Below, piece after piece: positions 53,134 through 62,288 of a stretch of 64,000 nucleotides of DNA. Each line of letters begins with the position of its first letter. The first letter of the stretch is position 1. A program made the position numbers and the translations under genes. The stretch covers positions 3,594,501-3,658,500 of the forward strand of contig OY747702.1 in assembly GCA_963556495.2 (NCBI GenBank), written 5' to 3'. This DNA is from Valencia hispanica. Taxonomy: Eukaryota > Chordata > Actinopteri > Cyprinodontiformes > Valenciidae. The notes below the pieces were generated by a model. The model was given only the letters and a program-made list of their open reading frames with translations, did no database searches and was not told the DNA's origin.

Positions 53134-54840
53134 GGTTTTGTTTGGCTGCCTGACCCACATGCATGAAACTCTCAGGAGACAAGAAAGATTTTTAAAAGTA
53201 TATTTAAGAAGGTGTTATGGAGAGTGAGATCTGGAACCTAGAAACTGCTCGGGCTGAGGGAGAAGAATCTGAACTAGGAACAACAGGAGACCAGGAGCGG
53301 CTGGGGACCGGGTGCGGGAACACTGGAACGGGAGTGTAATATGAGTGGAGGCTTGAATGCTGGAATATTGAGCTTACTGAAGGTGATGGTTGAAAATGCC
53401 AGGGACGAGTGAGTGGAACCTGTGTGATGGTCTGTGTGGTGCCTATCCAGGAGATAAAGATTACTAAGGTGGTTATTCAGGAGATAATGAGAACGATCTG
53501 GATACTGGAGGTAAGCAGAGAGGTGAGATGAAGTCAGGAAGTCAGTGATAGGATTTTGTGGCTGTGTGCTAGAGAGTGCGTGTGCACGTTTTTTTTCCTA
53601 CATTCTCTCCAGGGTCTTTCAGGCAGCTGCTACCCAGGTGCTTCCAATCAGGATCTCCTTAAGTCTCCTGCTCAAAAGGGGAGTGGATATTGGAGGCTGG
53701 TGCCAGTTGGTTCTTGCTCCTAGCGTGGTACATGGCCAGATTAACTCCTATACTTCCAAGTAAGACGACTTCTCAAGATGTACTCACCTCCTTATTTTCC
53801 TTGTAGATCCTTCCTGGGACTCCAGTAACCTCACCCCGCATCAGAGGGTGTGTGTTTGCATCAGATTCACTTCATCAATTCTGGTTCCTGTCTGGTCAGC
53901 CTCCACACAGCTCCCCGCTGGTAATCTCCACAATACTCACAATTGTGACCCTCACATCCAAGCAGCTCGCCTGTCTGCCTAGAACCACCTTCACCTGCAA
54001 AATAGGAAAACGTACCGGTGCCATCATCACTTCCAGAAATCCTCTAGGCGTCCTCAGCCATTCCTTCTGCAGAAACAACGTTTCCCACTTGCCTCCTCTA
54101 AACTACTGTTCCCTGAATTCCAAGTAAGATCCTCCACAGAACATTCTGATTTTACAGAAGTCATTTGGATTCATATTAATGGCTTAGGCTGGGAATATAC
54201 TTGCTTTCAATTATGCGTATGCGTGTTTATCATGGCTTGCCTCGCGTAGCTTGCGTTGGTTTCAAGCGTCATTTGTGCACGTCCTCTGAAATTAACGCAA
54301 AACATCTGCACGCTGCAATATGCAAGTAACCGGCAGGAGGAGTATAGAGCGCTACTTAACTTATGACTTACAAGACGAGTGACACATACTTGCCATTGTT
54401 ACGCCGTGCCTGGTTTAGGGGTCTCACATACCATCTATGTAACTGCCGCCGTCTTTTTTTCTGTCATGATCTCAACAATAACCAGAAGCTTATCTCTTCT
54501 ATGGTTGCCATGTTTGTTTTGTTTTTGCCCAACAAATCCGGAAACACCTGCACTCTATCTGGAATGACTTCTGTACTCTGCCTCCTAGTGGAATTTTCCA
54601 GTACTACGTGGAGTGCGCAAGCAAGTACGTTCCCAAGACGCAACTTGCGGCTTGTGTCAATGTGACGTTACCCGAGGTTAAAAAGCAAGTATATTCCCCG
54701 CCTTACCTGTTCCCTCCCCTTCCTGGTTCCTCTTGAGACGACCCTCCTGTTCGCTTAGTTTCCACTTCTCAATAAACCTTTTAAAGGAAAAAAAACATTT
54801 GTCTGCTGTCTGGAGTTGTTGCCAAACTAAGAGTCATTAA
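53134..54840. repeat. LTR cluster: reverse LTR end and forward R-U5 block
   Basis: 53134 starts TGTCATGGTTTTG, which on the minus strand is a typical gypsy LTR end (GGGTCAGGCAGCC...CATGACA). From about 53610 a forward U3-like segment begins (GTGCTTCCAATCAGGATCTC, then a CTCAAAAGGGG TATA-like box). From 53700 to 54790 it is copy B of the R-U5-like block also found at 32345-32910, ending CTCAATAAACCTTTTAAAGG. A MITE at 54184-54705 interrupts the latter. ORFs in this span are not coding. Confidence 0.45.
54184..54705. mobile_element. MITE with ~24-bp TIR
   Basis: The left end TTAGGCTGGGAATATACTTG C and the right end (reversed) TAAGGCGGGGAATATACTTG C form imperfect terminal inverted repeats. The interior is noncoding. 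It splits the LTR block: the preceding copy at 32345 shows the uninterrupted order. No clean TSD is visible. Confidence 0.7.
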
Positions 54841-55169
54841 AACCAAATCATGTCAGTCAGACAAGTTGGCATTGGAGGGCGGACAGGACGTACATAAGAT
54901 GGAGACCTCGTCTGGAGATCCAAGGAGCGGGTAGAGGAATAACCGTAGAATGAAGATGGAATAGGGAAATTGAGCTGGTAGTGACGGAATTTGAACCAGG
55001 TGTTTGACTTGGACAGAGCTGGGAAGATTCTTGGAACGAGGAGGATCAGAGCGTGGAAACCTGGGAAGCAGATGAGGAAGGTAAGTTGCATAAAAAAATA
55101 CTAGGAAGGAGATCAACTAGGAATAATTCTTCATAAAGAATGCTCAGAAGGCTCTTGGCGTCGTGTACC
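54841..55169. other. Unassigned, no gene
   Basis: A purine-rich stretch. Frames on the minus strand (54837-55116) have no domain. It may be LTR-derived. Confidence 0.35.
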
Positions 55170-55400
55170 AGTAGGCCGTAAAGTGAACCCCAAAAAAGTG
55201 TCTCTGTTCTGTCTTCTCAAACCCCCAGACAGTCGTTGCAGATTGTACTGAGCCAGGTTCTGCTGGAGGTTTTCTTCCTGTTAAAGGGGAGTTTTTCCTC
55301 ACTACTGTCACTACATGCTTGCTCATTATGAGGAATTGCTATGGTTGGAAGTCTGCATCAACAGGACATAACCTCAAGTCAATGACTCGATGCAGTCTGC
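55170..55400 (+). repeat. Retroposon 3'-UTR fragment
   Basis: It contains the widely dispersed fish block GAGCCAGGTTCTGCTGGAGG, TTTTCTTCCTGTTAAAGGGG and AGTTTTTCCTCACTACTGTC, then TGCTTGCTCAT, which normally lies near the 3' end of a LINE. No tail is present. Confidence 0.5.
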
Positions 55401-55436
55401 TGGGATTCCTTAAATAGGAAACTAACTAGAAATTTT

Positions 55437-56215
55437 AAAGTAGCCATATGTACGATTGTGGCCAAAACTGGTACTGCAATCACTTTCAAATTACTGTAGA
55501 GCAATGTATCCCCTCCTCCTCCCCCCTGACTCAAGGTTGCCAGATGCAGGCTGCTACAAGGAGCTTCCAATGGCAAATGACGAGTCCTACACAGTAAGTT
55601 TATTTTCTGTTAATTATGTTTAATTATAAAGACGGAGAAAGGGGCTCTGATAATGCATTGCTAATGTTAGCAATGACGACTCGCTGTTTTTATTTCCCAA
55701 ACAATTCCTTACCTTTTCAATTCGATGACCCTCCTCCTCCATATGCGCTAACGTAACGTTACTTTGCACAAACATGCATAACTTTGTTCGACTGTCATGA
55801 ATATTTGAAATGCCCATTTCCATTAGGTACAAGTTAGCCAAACAGACTTTAGTCTATTATAAGATTAGAATCTTACCTGTCCAGAGAAAATTAGCAACGT
55901 TGGCGTCTGTCTTTAAATTCTTCTCTGTTTTCAGCCATCTCCATCTTGCAAAGGCATCTCCTTTACAAATCCTTGTTTTATTTCTTTGACTTTATCACAA
56001 TGTATTTCTGAATGATAACGAGGTCTTTTGGGTGTAGTAACATTAGACATTTTTTATCCGAAACACTTTTGTAGCTGTAATAACTAGAGCAGAACAGGCA
56101 AACCCGATGCCGAAACACTACTGACTTCGTCGTTGGTAGATAGGTAGAGAGTGGCGCTTCAGGCCAAAAAACAAGATGACAACATCAACATCAGTTGAGG
56201 GCAGTAGTCGAGTTG
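55437..56215 (-). repeat. ~780-bp repeat, copy 2 of an inverted pair
   Basis: Reverse copy of 51107-51890. Here the sequence begins AGTAGCCATATGTACGATTG on + and ends AACATCAACATCAGTTGAGG GCAGTAG. The two copies face each other about 3.5 kb apart. There is no ORF. Confidence 0.75.
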
Positions 56216-56547
56216 AGGGGGAGCGGAGGGGGACGCCGCTCCCCTTAGAAAGAAATCCAACATATAACGTCCCACCAGTAAAGGTCCCATCTTCCATCTC
56301 CATCACTTCCATTTTACAGTAAATATTGTATGGAAATATAAATTATAAATAGGCTTAGCCTATATGAAAAAATTTCATCATCAGAAAATGTTAGGTCTCC
56401 GCATGTTGAGCGAAAGGTAAACAGTCTAATAAAATCCGGGGGACAGGGGCACGAAACGCAATGATGCAACATTGTTTTTGCCTGAGAGTAGGCCAGGTGA
56501 AACCAGTTTTCATTTAATCTCGTTCCGACCTCTGGCATCTACAAAAA
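56216..56547. other. No recognised feature
   Basis: About 330 bp between the repeat and the gypsy remnant. I see no gene. Confidence 0.45.
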
Positions 56548-57202
56548 CTGTCACACCCCGTAGGAAAGAAAGTAAGGCAAAACACCAATCTGCACACAAA
56601 CACAGAACCCAACAGTACCCCCCGTTTCAACGGACGCCCCCTGGCGGCCGACTGGAGGAAGAAGCAGACGATCGCTCGAAGTCGCTCGAAGGGGGTGCGT
56701 TGGAGAGCAGCCCGTGCTTGGTCCCAGACCCTCTTGCAAGTTTTAACATGCGCACCAACAGAAGGAAGGGTGGAATTCGGAAAAGAGTTGGGTAGGAGGG
56801 AAGGCTGGTAACCCAGTGAAGCCTCAAATGGGAAAACCCCTGTGGCTGCCGAGACGTGGGAGTTATGTGCATACTCCACCCAAGGAAGGTGGAGGCTCCA
56901 GGAGGTAGGATTGGTGGAGCATATAGCGGAGGGCATCTTCCAACTCTTGATTCAACCTCTCGCGAACAACGAAGAGGTAGGGTTCAATACTTTTCTAAGA
57001 TCAGAGAACACAGGTAAGAGCCTAGTTACCGCTTGGTAAAGGTTAACCATCTGGCGTCTGCTTCTGGTCGCCGCTCCCCTTTTATGCTGCCACCCTAATC
57101 AGCCCAGATCTGCTGCAGCTGGGGTACCCCCTGCCGGTCACACCCTGTAGGAAAGAAGGTAAGGGAAAACACCAATCTGCACACAAACACAGAACCCAAC
57201 AG
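56548..57202 (-). mobile_element. Ty3/gypsy remnant with both LTR starts
   Basis: On the minus strand an LTR starts TGTTGGGTTCTGTGTTTGTG at 57202, has a CATAAAAGGG TATA box (about 57082) and breaks off near 56966. It is followed directly by the integrase C-terminus and then a polypurine tract (AAACGGGGGGTAC) and a second LTR start with the same TGTTGGGTTCTGTG at 56611, truncated at 56548. All of gag and most of pol are deleted. Confidence 0.75.
56620..56965 (-). pseudogene. Ty3/gypsy integrase C-terminal fragment
   Basis: The minus strand reads ERLNQELEDAL-type sequence in one frame, then STNPTSWSLHLPWVEYAHNS and SAATGVFPFEASLGYQPSLL. This is the end of the gypsy integrase catalytic core and the start of its C-terminal domain. 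Upstream pol is missing. The frame 56514-56936 continues into the LTR. The polypurine tract follows at about 56612-56625. Confidence 0.8.
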
Positions 57203-57480
57203 GTACAGGTAATCTCCACATGTTGGTTTATGATTTTTTGCAGTTTATATTCTACTGGAGCATATTTTAAATGGTGTTATATACTTTAACATGAGAATAA
57301 AATTAGGCAAGAATAAAGAATCTTGTAATTTGTCTATGTTCCAGCTGCAGTTACTCTGGCACAGTAACATATGCTGTAATTTTTACACCTCTGATTAAAT
57401 GTCACAAACACTGGCTTCATTTTAATACCAGGATTGTTTACACAGAGTTTGTTGTTGCAGAGATAAACTAAATTAATGTT
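57203..57480. other. AT-rich DNA, no feature
   Basis: No gene or repeat recognised. Confidence 0.5.
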
Positions 57481-57570
57481 GGGCATGTCCTATTCGAGCT
57501 AGGAGCTTGGAGAGACACTGGGGCTCAAGAGGTTAAGCTACTGTACCCGCGACCCGACCCTGGATAACCA
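57481..57570 (+). repeat. Rex3 3'-end scrap
   Basis: It contains GTACCCGCGACCCGACCCTG GATAACCAG, matching the stop-codon region of Rex3 (compare 9100 and 60410). About 90 bp, no GATG tail. Confidence 0.55.
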
Positions 57571-58433
57571 GAATGTGAAATTCATTCTCTCCCTAATACA
57601 GTGCAGTCATCCTTTCCCCTTTGCAGAAAAGCCCCCCCAAAGCATGAAGTTTCCACCCCCATGCTTCACAGTAGGGATGGTGTTCTTGGGATGCAACTCA
57701 TTCTTCTTTTTCCTCCAAACATGGCAAGTGAAGTTTAGACCAAAAAGTCTTATTTTGGTCTCATCTGACCACATTACTTTCTTCCATGCCTTCTCTGGAT
57801 CATCCAGATGGTCATTGGCAAACTTCAGATGGGCCTGCACATGTGATGTTTTCAGCAGGGGAACCCTCCATGAAATGCATGATTTTAAACCATGACGGCG
57901 TACTGTTATAGGTGAGATCTTGCATGGAGCCCCAGTCCGAGGGAGACTGACAGTCATCTTTACCCTCTTCCATTTTCTAACAATTACTCCAACAGTTGAT
58001 CTATTTTCACCAAGCTGCTTGGCAATTGCCGTGTAACCGTTTCCAGCCTTGTGAAGGTCTACAATTTAGTATCTGATGTAGTTTGACAGCTCTTCGGCTT
58101 TGCCCATGGTAGTAGTTGAAGTCTGACTGACTGTGGAGTACACAGATGTCTTTAACGAGCTCAGACAGGAGTTACTAGTTTAGATGAATAAGTGGAGTAG
58201 AGGTGGACTTTTCAAAGGCAGAGTAACAGGTATTTGAGAACCAAAATTCTTGCTGATTGCCAGGTGTTCAAATACGTATGTGCAGCAATAAAATACAAAT
58301 TAGTTCTCAATGTGATTTCCTGATTTTTTTTAAAGTAGAAATGCACATACAATGGGAATTTCAGACCCCTCAATAATTTCTAAGTGGGAGGACTTGCAAA
58401 ATCACAGGGTGTTCAAAAACTTATGTTCCTCAC
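57571..58433 (-). mobile_element. Tc1/mariner element, 3'-truncated (reverse)
   Basis: On the minus strand the 5' TIR starts ACAGTGAGGAACATAAGTTT near 58436 and has CTTGCAAGTCCTCCCACTTA inside. The 5' region and a transposase start (ATGGGCAAAGCCGAAGAGCT at about 58108) follow. The element stops at about 57573, in the middle of the transposase, next to a Rex3 scrap. It belongs to a different Tc1 subfamily from the 3271-15560 element, judging by its TIR. Confidence 0.8.
57607..58108 (-). pseudogene. Tc1 transposase fragment (reverse)
   Basis: The N-terminal HTH region (58108 to about 57960) includes KAGNGYTAIAKQLGENRSTV after an early stop. The open frame 57607-57957 reads MTVSLPRTGAPCKISPI, then jumps (a deletion of about 35 codons) to RRHGLKSC, ANDHLDDPEKAWKKVMWSDE with the first catalytic Asp, KNTIPTVKHGGGNFMLWGGF and SAKGKG. 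The second Asp and Glu lie beyond the truncation and are absent. Inactive. Confidence 0.85.
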
Positions 58434-58454
58434 TGTATGTCGGTAAACCAGGAT

Positions 58455-58823
58455 TTAATCTCTTCTTGATGCTTCTCCATGTGGTGGGTGAACTGGTGAA
58501 TCAAAGCATAAAGAAAAAGAAAAAGGAAGTAAAGTGTGTAGATCCCTCTTCACTAGTTTGTTCTTTCTGTACTCCACTTTACACAAAAATGCATCCACTG
58601 CTTCCTTGCTCACCATTATACTGGTCTGTGCACCAAGGGTGCTCATAAGTACTGGTTTGTTTGTTTCATTATAGAGACTGAATATCTCCACCAGGCATGA
58701 TGTCTTAGTTATAAATTCATTCATTATTTCCTCCAGTAGTTTCTGGTTAAGGAGGGTCAGGAAATCTCCCATTCGATTTTGAAATTCAATAAAACTTCCA
58801 ATACTTTGTCCCACAATACCCAA
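58455..58823 (-). other. Open frame of unknown identity
   Basis: 122 codons on the minus strand with a plausible mixed composition (GSFIEFQNRMGDFLTLLNQK and similar) and no stop. I do not recognise a family. It lies between a Tc1 TIR and the L1 3' end, without start context or splice signals that I can support. It could be a fragment of a gene or another repeat. Confidence 0.2.
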
Positions 58824-59061
58824 TGCACCTCAGCATGGAGGAACGTCTGGTGGGTCTCGTCCTCACACAGTTGTGCAAAGTTTGTTGACTGGACAAGCTT
58901 TAATTATGTTAACATTATTTTTTTTATTCAAAGATTTTTATTGGGTTTGAATTATAAACACTTATCAAACAATTAACAAGTCCCCATACAGCAAACCCAA
59001 CATACACAATAATAAATGACAATAATAAAAAACAAAAAAATACATAAATAAATAAATTGCT

Positions 59062-59065
<4 letters not shown>

Positions 59066-59107
<42 letters not shown>
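59066..59107. repeat. (GACA)n microsatellite
   Basis: About ten GACA units, uninterrupted. Confidence 0.95.
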
Positions 59108-59108
<1 letters not shown>

Positions 59109-59134
59109 TGTTACAGAGTTACAGAGCCTGTGAG

Positions 59135-59689
59135 TCAATTATGTTCCAGTGTTTCCAGCAGGAAATTTAAATTAAAATAATCCTGAAATGGCTGCCAGAC
59201 CGTGTAAAATCTCTGGGTTGAGCCTCTGATTATGTGTTTCAACTTCTCAAGTTTCAAGTGTGCCATTAGATCCTCAACCCAGCACATGTGTGTGGGAGGC
59301 ATATATGACATGAACATACCATCCTTAAAAAGATCCTTTACCCGTTTAAGACCATTCCTGAACCATGACTTAAATGCTGTATCCATGAGTGAGGGTGGAA
59401 AGAGTGCGTTGGCCGAGATTGGGAGAGAGGACATAGCCTGTCTATGTCTGAAGTGGGTCCTGAATTGAGACCATATTCGAAGTGAGCCACTCACAATAAG
59501 ATTATTTGTAAGGCGCTGCTTACTAAGTGGCAATGGCGCATACAATAAAGAAGGTAGGGATGCCGGATGAGCGGAATGTTGTCCCATTTTAACCCATACA
59601 GGTCCACCCCCCTCGTAAGACACAGAGACCCAGTATATTAATTTATAAATATTTGCTGCCCAGTAATATTGTAAAAAATTTGGTAGTGC
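59135..59689 (-). pseudogene. L1 ORF2 fragment, C-terminal piece
   Basis: The minus-strand frame 59135-59623 plus the preceding codons (GLPNFLQYYW-type to 59689) is the L1 ORF2 C-terminal region. It includes SYEGGGPVWVKMGQHSAHPA, SLPSLLYAPLPLSK, LRIWSQFRTHFRHRQ, FPPSLMDTAFKSWFRNGLKR and a downstream FYTVWQPFQDYFN segment. It ends at a stop near 59137 and is followed by the 3' UTR. It looks little decayed. Confidence 0.8.
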
Positions 59690-59698
59690 TAAGCCTCC

Positions 59699-60465
59699 GG
59701 TCGGGCTTAGCCCGAAGAGGTAACATGGGCCCCCCTTCCCATGAGCTCACCACCTGTGGGAGGGGCCATAGGGGTCGGGTGCTGTGCAGGATGGGCGGCG
59801 GCCAAAGGCGGGGACCTTGGCGGTCCGATCCTCGGCTGCAGAAGCTGGCTCTCGGGACGTGGAACGTCACCTCTCTGGTGGGGAAGGAGCCGGAGCTGGT
59901 GTGCGAGGTTGAGAGGTTCCGACTGGACATCGTCGGACTCACCTCGGCGCACGGCTCTGGCTCTGGAACCCGTCTCCTCGAGAGAGGTTGGACTCTCTTC
60001 CACTCTGGGGTTGCCCCCGCTGAGAGGCGCCGAGCTGGGGTGGGCATACTTGTTGCCCCCCATCTCGGCGCAAATGAGTTTCCTCCGCAGAGTGTCTGGG
60101 CTCTCCCTTAGAGATAGGGTGAGAAGCTCAGTCATCCGGAGGGGGCTCAGAGTAGAGCCGCTGCTTCTCCACATCGAGAGGAGTCAGTTGAGGTGGCTCG
60201 GGCATCTGGTCAGGATGCCTCCTGGACGCCTCCCTGGTGAGGTGTTTCAGGCACGTCCCACCGGGAGGAGGCCCAGGGGAAGGCCCAGGACACGCTGGAG
60301 GGACTATGTTTCTCGGCTGGCCTGGGAGCGCCTTGGGGTTCCTCCCGAGGAGCTGGAACAAGTAGCTGGGGAGAGGGAAGTCTGGGTCTCTTTGCTTAGG
60401 CTGCTGCCCCCGCGACCCGACCCCGGATAAGCGGAAGAAAATGGATGGATGGATGGATGGATGGA
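59699..60465 (+). mobile_element. Rex3 internal-deletion derivative
   Basis: 767 bp flanked by TAAGCCTCC (59690-59698 and 60466-60474). The first part encodes the start of the Rex3 endonuclease (LALGTWNVTSLVGKEPELVC, AERRRAGVGILVAPHLGA). The sequence then jumps at about 60075 to the C-terminal tail (VSGLSLRDRVRSSVIRRGLR ... LLPPRPDPG) and the GGATGGATGG tail. Only both ends of Rex3 are kept, as in a nonautonomous, SINE-like derivative. It has two frames (59653-60111; 59741-60430), and neither gives a functional enzyme. Confidence 0.85.
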
Positions 60466-60474
60466 TAAGCCTCC

Positions 60475-60737
60475 CCCTCTTTCTGTTTGTCCAGATGTGA
60501 CCTCCTTATTTATGGGATGGGCTTGTTCCAGATAAAGGTAGATATAGATTTATCTAGCTCTTTGAAAAAAGACTTTGGGATAAAAACAGGTATTGTATAA
60601 AACGAAAATTTGAACCTGGGCATAATTATCATCTTGACAGGAATAACCCTGCCAGCAAGCGATATAAGCAGCACTGACCAACGGGAAAGGTCCTGTTTGG
60701 CCCTTTCCAGGGCTGGTTTAAAGTTATGCTCTTTCAT
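60475..60737 (-). pseudogene. L1 ORF2 fragment, upstream piece
   Basis: The minus strand reads LERAKQDLSRWSVLLISLAG, RVIPVKMIIMPRFKFSFYTI and PVFIPKSFFKELDKSISTFI WNKPIP. This is the conserved L1 ORF2 segment that follows the RT domain. It is interrupted at 60474 by the Rex3 insertion with its 9-bp TSD. It continues at 59689. Confidence 0.85.
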
Positions 60738-60740
60738 CCC

Positions 60741-61083
60741 GTCTTCTCAGCTGTGACAGTGGCAGCAGCTGACAATGGCACAGAGCTGCTCCACATCAAG
60801 CCTCAATCAAGGGAGTTTATCGTTGGCGGTCCTTGTCAGATGGCTGCAGCTTCTTGTCGGTGTCAGGTCGGTCTCTTTAGTCTTCGGTTCTGCGGTTCGG
60901 AACGAGGGGGTTTGGGTCGAAGCCCACCTGTTCCTTTCCCCCAATTGAGGCAGAGCGGCGCCTGCCGGTGAACGTCTTTTGTCGGTGGCAGGCTTTCCTT
61001 GTCCGTGGCAGGTTGGTGGACTTTCTGTTCGGTTCTGGTGGTGGGATAGAGGGGGTTTGGGCCAAAGCCCACCCGGGTGACAG
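60741..61083 (+). other. GC-rich 5' flank of the recombinase gene
   Basis: It contains two copies of a ~45-bp motif (around 60890-60930 and 61040-61075; GAGGGGGTTTGGG(T/C)C, A/GAAGCCCACC). Possible promoter or 5' UTR. No TATA box is seen. Minus-strand frames here are shadows. Confidence 0.35.
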
Positions 61084-61467
61084 GTGGTTGGTAAAGTGGA
61101 ACAAATGTTGTCTTTTTCCCCCTCCTCCAAAGAAACCATGAACCCAGGAACCAAGGCTCGGTGCTGTCCCCTTTGCAACAACAGCTTCGCCTCATTCCCA
61201 AGCCACCTGAAAAGATCACACTTCGTTAACAATCTGGAGGAAAGAAGACTTTTGCTCAACCTCTCCTCAGGCCGGGTCAATATAAGAGACTACCCGTGTA
61301 ATGTGAATGGGTGTTTGTACAAGAATTCCCGCTTTGACTACCACATGCGATGCAGCCATCAGGAGCTTTCTATTGAGCAGAGGGAGCGCAACATCACTGC
61401 TGCGAAAAAATCAAGAACGGAGCCTCAGGGAAAGCAACCCCAATCCTCCCCTTGTCTCACAGCTTGA
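61084..61467 (+). pseudogene. Exon with paired C2H2-like zinc fingers
   Basis: Possible starts are at 61084, 61105 or 61138. Finger 1 is CPLCNNSFASFPSHLKRSH (C-x2-C-x9-H-x4-H). Finger 2 is CNVNGCLYKNSRFDYHMRCS followed by H (C-x4-C-x9-H-x4-H). The spacer between them is about 28 residues. Such fingers probably bind DNA or RNA. The frame stops at 61465, while the linker continues in the +1 frame from 61307-61825. The switch point may be the A6 run at 61405-61410. Confidence 0.65.
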
Positions 61468-61804
61468 TATTGGGGTTGAACCCTGTCTTGAACAAGAGCT
61501 CTCCTCAGCTCTAGCACCACTGTCGGATCCAGGGCCCGCGGTTGTCCTCTCTCCATGTCCGGTGTCTCTTTCAGGGGAGGCAGCAGTCGGAGTGACCCTC
61601 CCTTCAGCTCCGGCACCACCGCGGGGTGTAGGGCGAGCAGCGGCCGGGATTGGCCTCTCCCCAGTGGTGGTGCTGGAGAGACTGGACCCCTATGCGTTGG
61701 TTCCAGCAGGAGCAGCAACAACAACAGCAGCAGCCGGAGTGGACCTGTCTGAGGACAGACCCACAGACCCGGGACCAGGGGCAACGGTTTCCCTAAATCC
61801 ATCA

Positions 61805-61900
61805 GTAGGTGATTTGGAGATTTGATGTGTCGTACGGTATGGTATGGTTTGGTATGGTGCTTCAGGTGACCATGCTTTTCTTGTCTGGTTGTTTTCACAG
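61805..61900 (+). other. Intron 1 of the recombinase gene (96 bp)
   Basis: Donor GTAGGT at 61805 and acceptor TTGTTTTCACAG ending at 61900. The linker frame ends in phase 0 (after NPS) and the next exon starts in phase 0 (QNTWELTRLIKGF). Without splicing there is a stop at 61823. A GGTATGGTATGG stretch lies inside. Confidence 0.7.
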
Positions 61901-62073
61901 CAAAATACTTGGGAGCTTACCAGGCTTATTAAAGGTTTCAACCCGTCACGAATGAAGTTGAAAAACTCATGCTCACAGCTTTCGAGGGTGAAGGAGTTCC
62001 TCTCCTACATGGCAGAGGGAGCCCAGCAAACATACGACTGGCTCTTCCTAGACGATGTTCAACGAATCCATGG

Positions 62074-62150
62074 GTAATCCTCGCTTGCCTGATGTGCAGG
62101 TCTGCTGTGAAAATGCTTGGATGTCAGGTTCTTTTTATGCATGTTTGCAG
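62074..62150 (+). other. Intron 2 of the recombinase gene (77 bp)
   Basis: Donor GTAATC at 62074 and acceptor ATGCATGTTTGCAG ending at 62150. Splicing joins IHG to WASHLLGNGRKLSTVHYYLG in phase 2 and removes the in-frame TAA at 62075. The joined order fits the SAM-like core-binding domain. Confidence 0.7.
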
Positions 62151-62288
62151 ATGGGCTTCACACCTGCTCGGGAATGGAAGGAAGCTGTCCACAGTCCACT
62201 ACTATCTGGGTCAACTCCAAAAGTTCCTTCGGTACATGACTGACACACCGCGGTACAGTGCAGGCTCTCCAGGAGACAGATCTTTTCA

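Larger units (their letters stand above)
58915..60740 (-). mobile_element. L1-type LINE 3' end (reverse), 5'-truncated
   Basis: The minus strand carries the C-terminal part of an L1 ORF2 and a 3' UTR ending in an A-rich tail (T run on + at about 58916-58925). A (GACA)n tetranucleotide lies in the 3' UTR. A Rex3 derivative (59699-60465) is inserted in the ORF. The 5' end is cut at about 60740. TSD not found. Confidence 0.8.

Noticed and set aside
61830..61860. GGTATGGTATGGTTTGGTATGG, resembling the TATGG target repeats reported for some fungal Cryptons
   Set aside because: It lies inside intron 1, not at element ends, and is a simple short repeat. No evidence that it marks termini.
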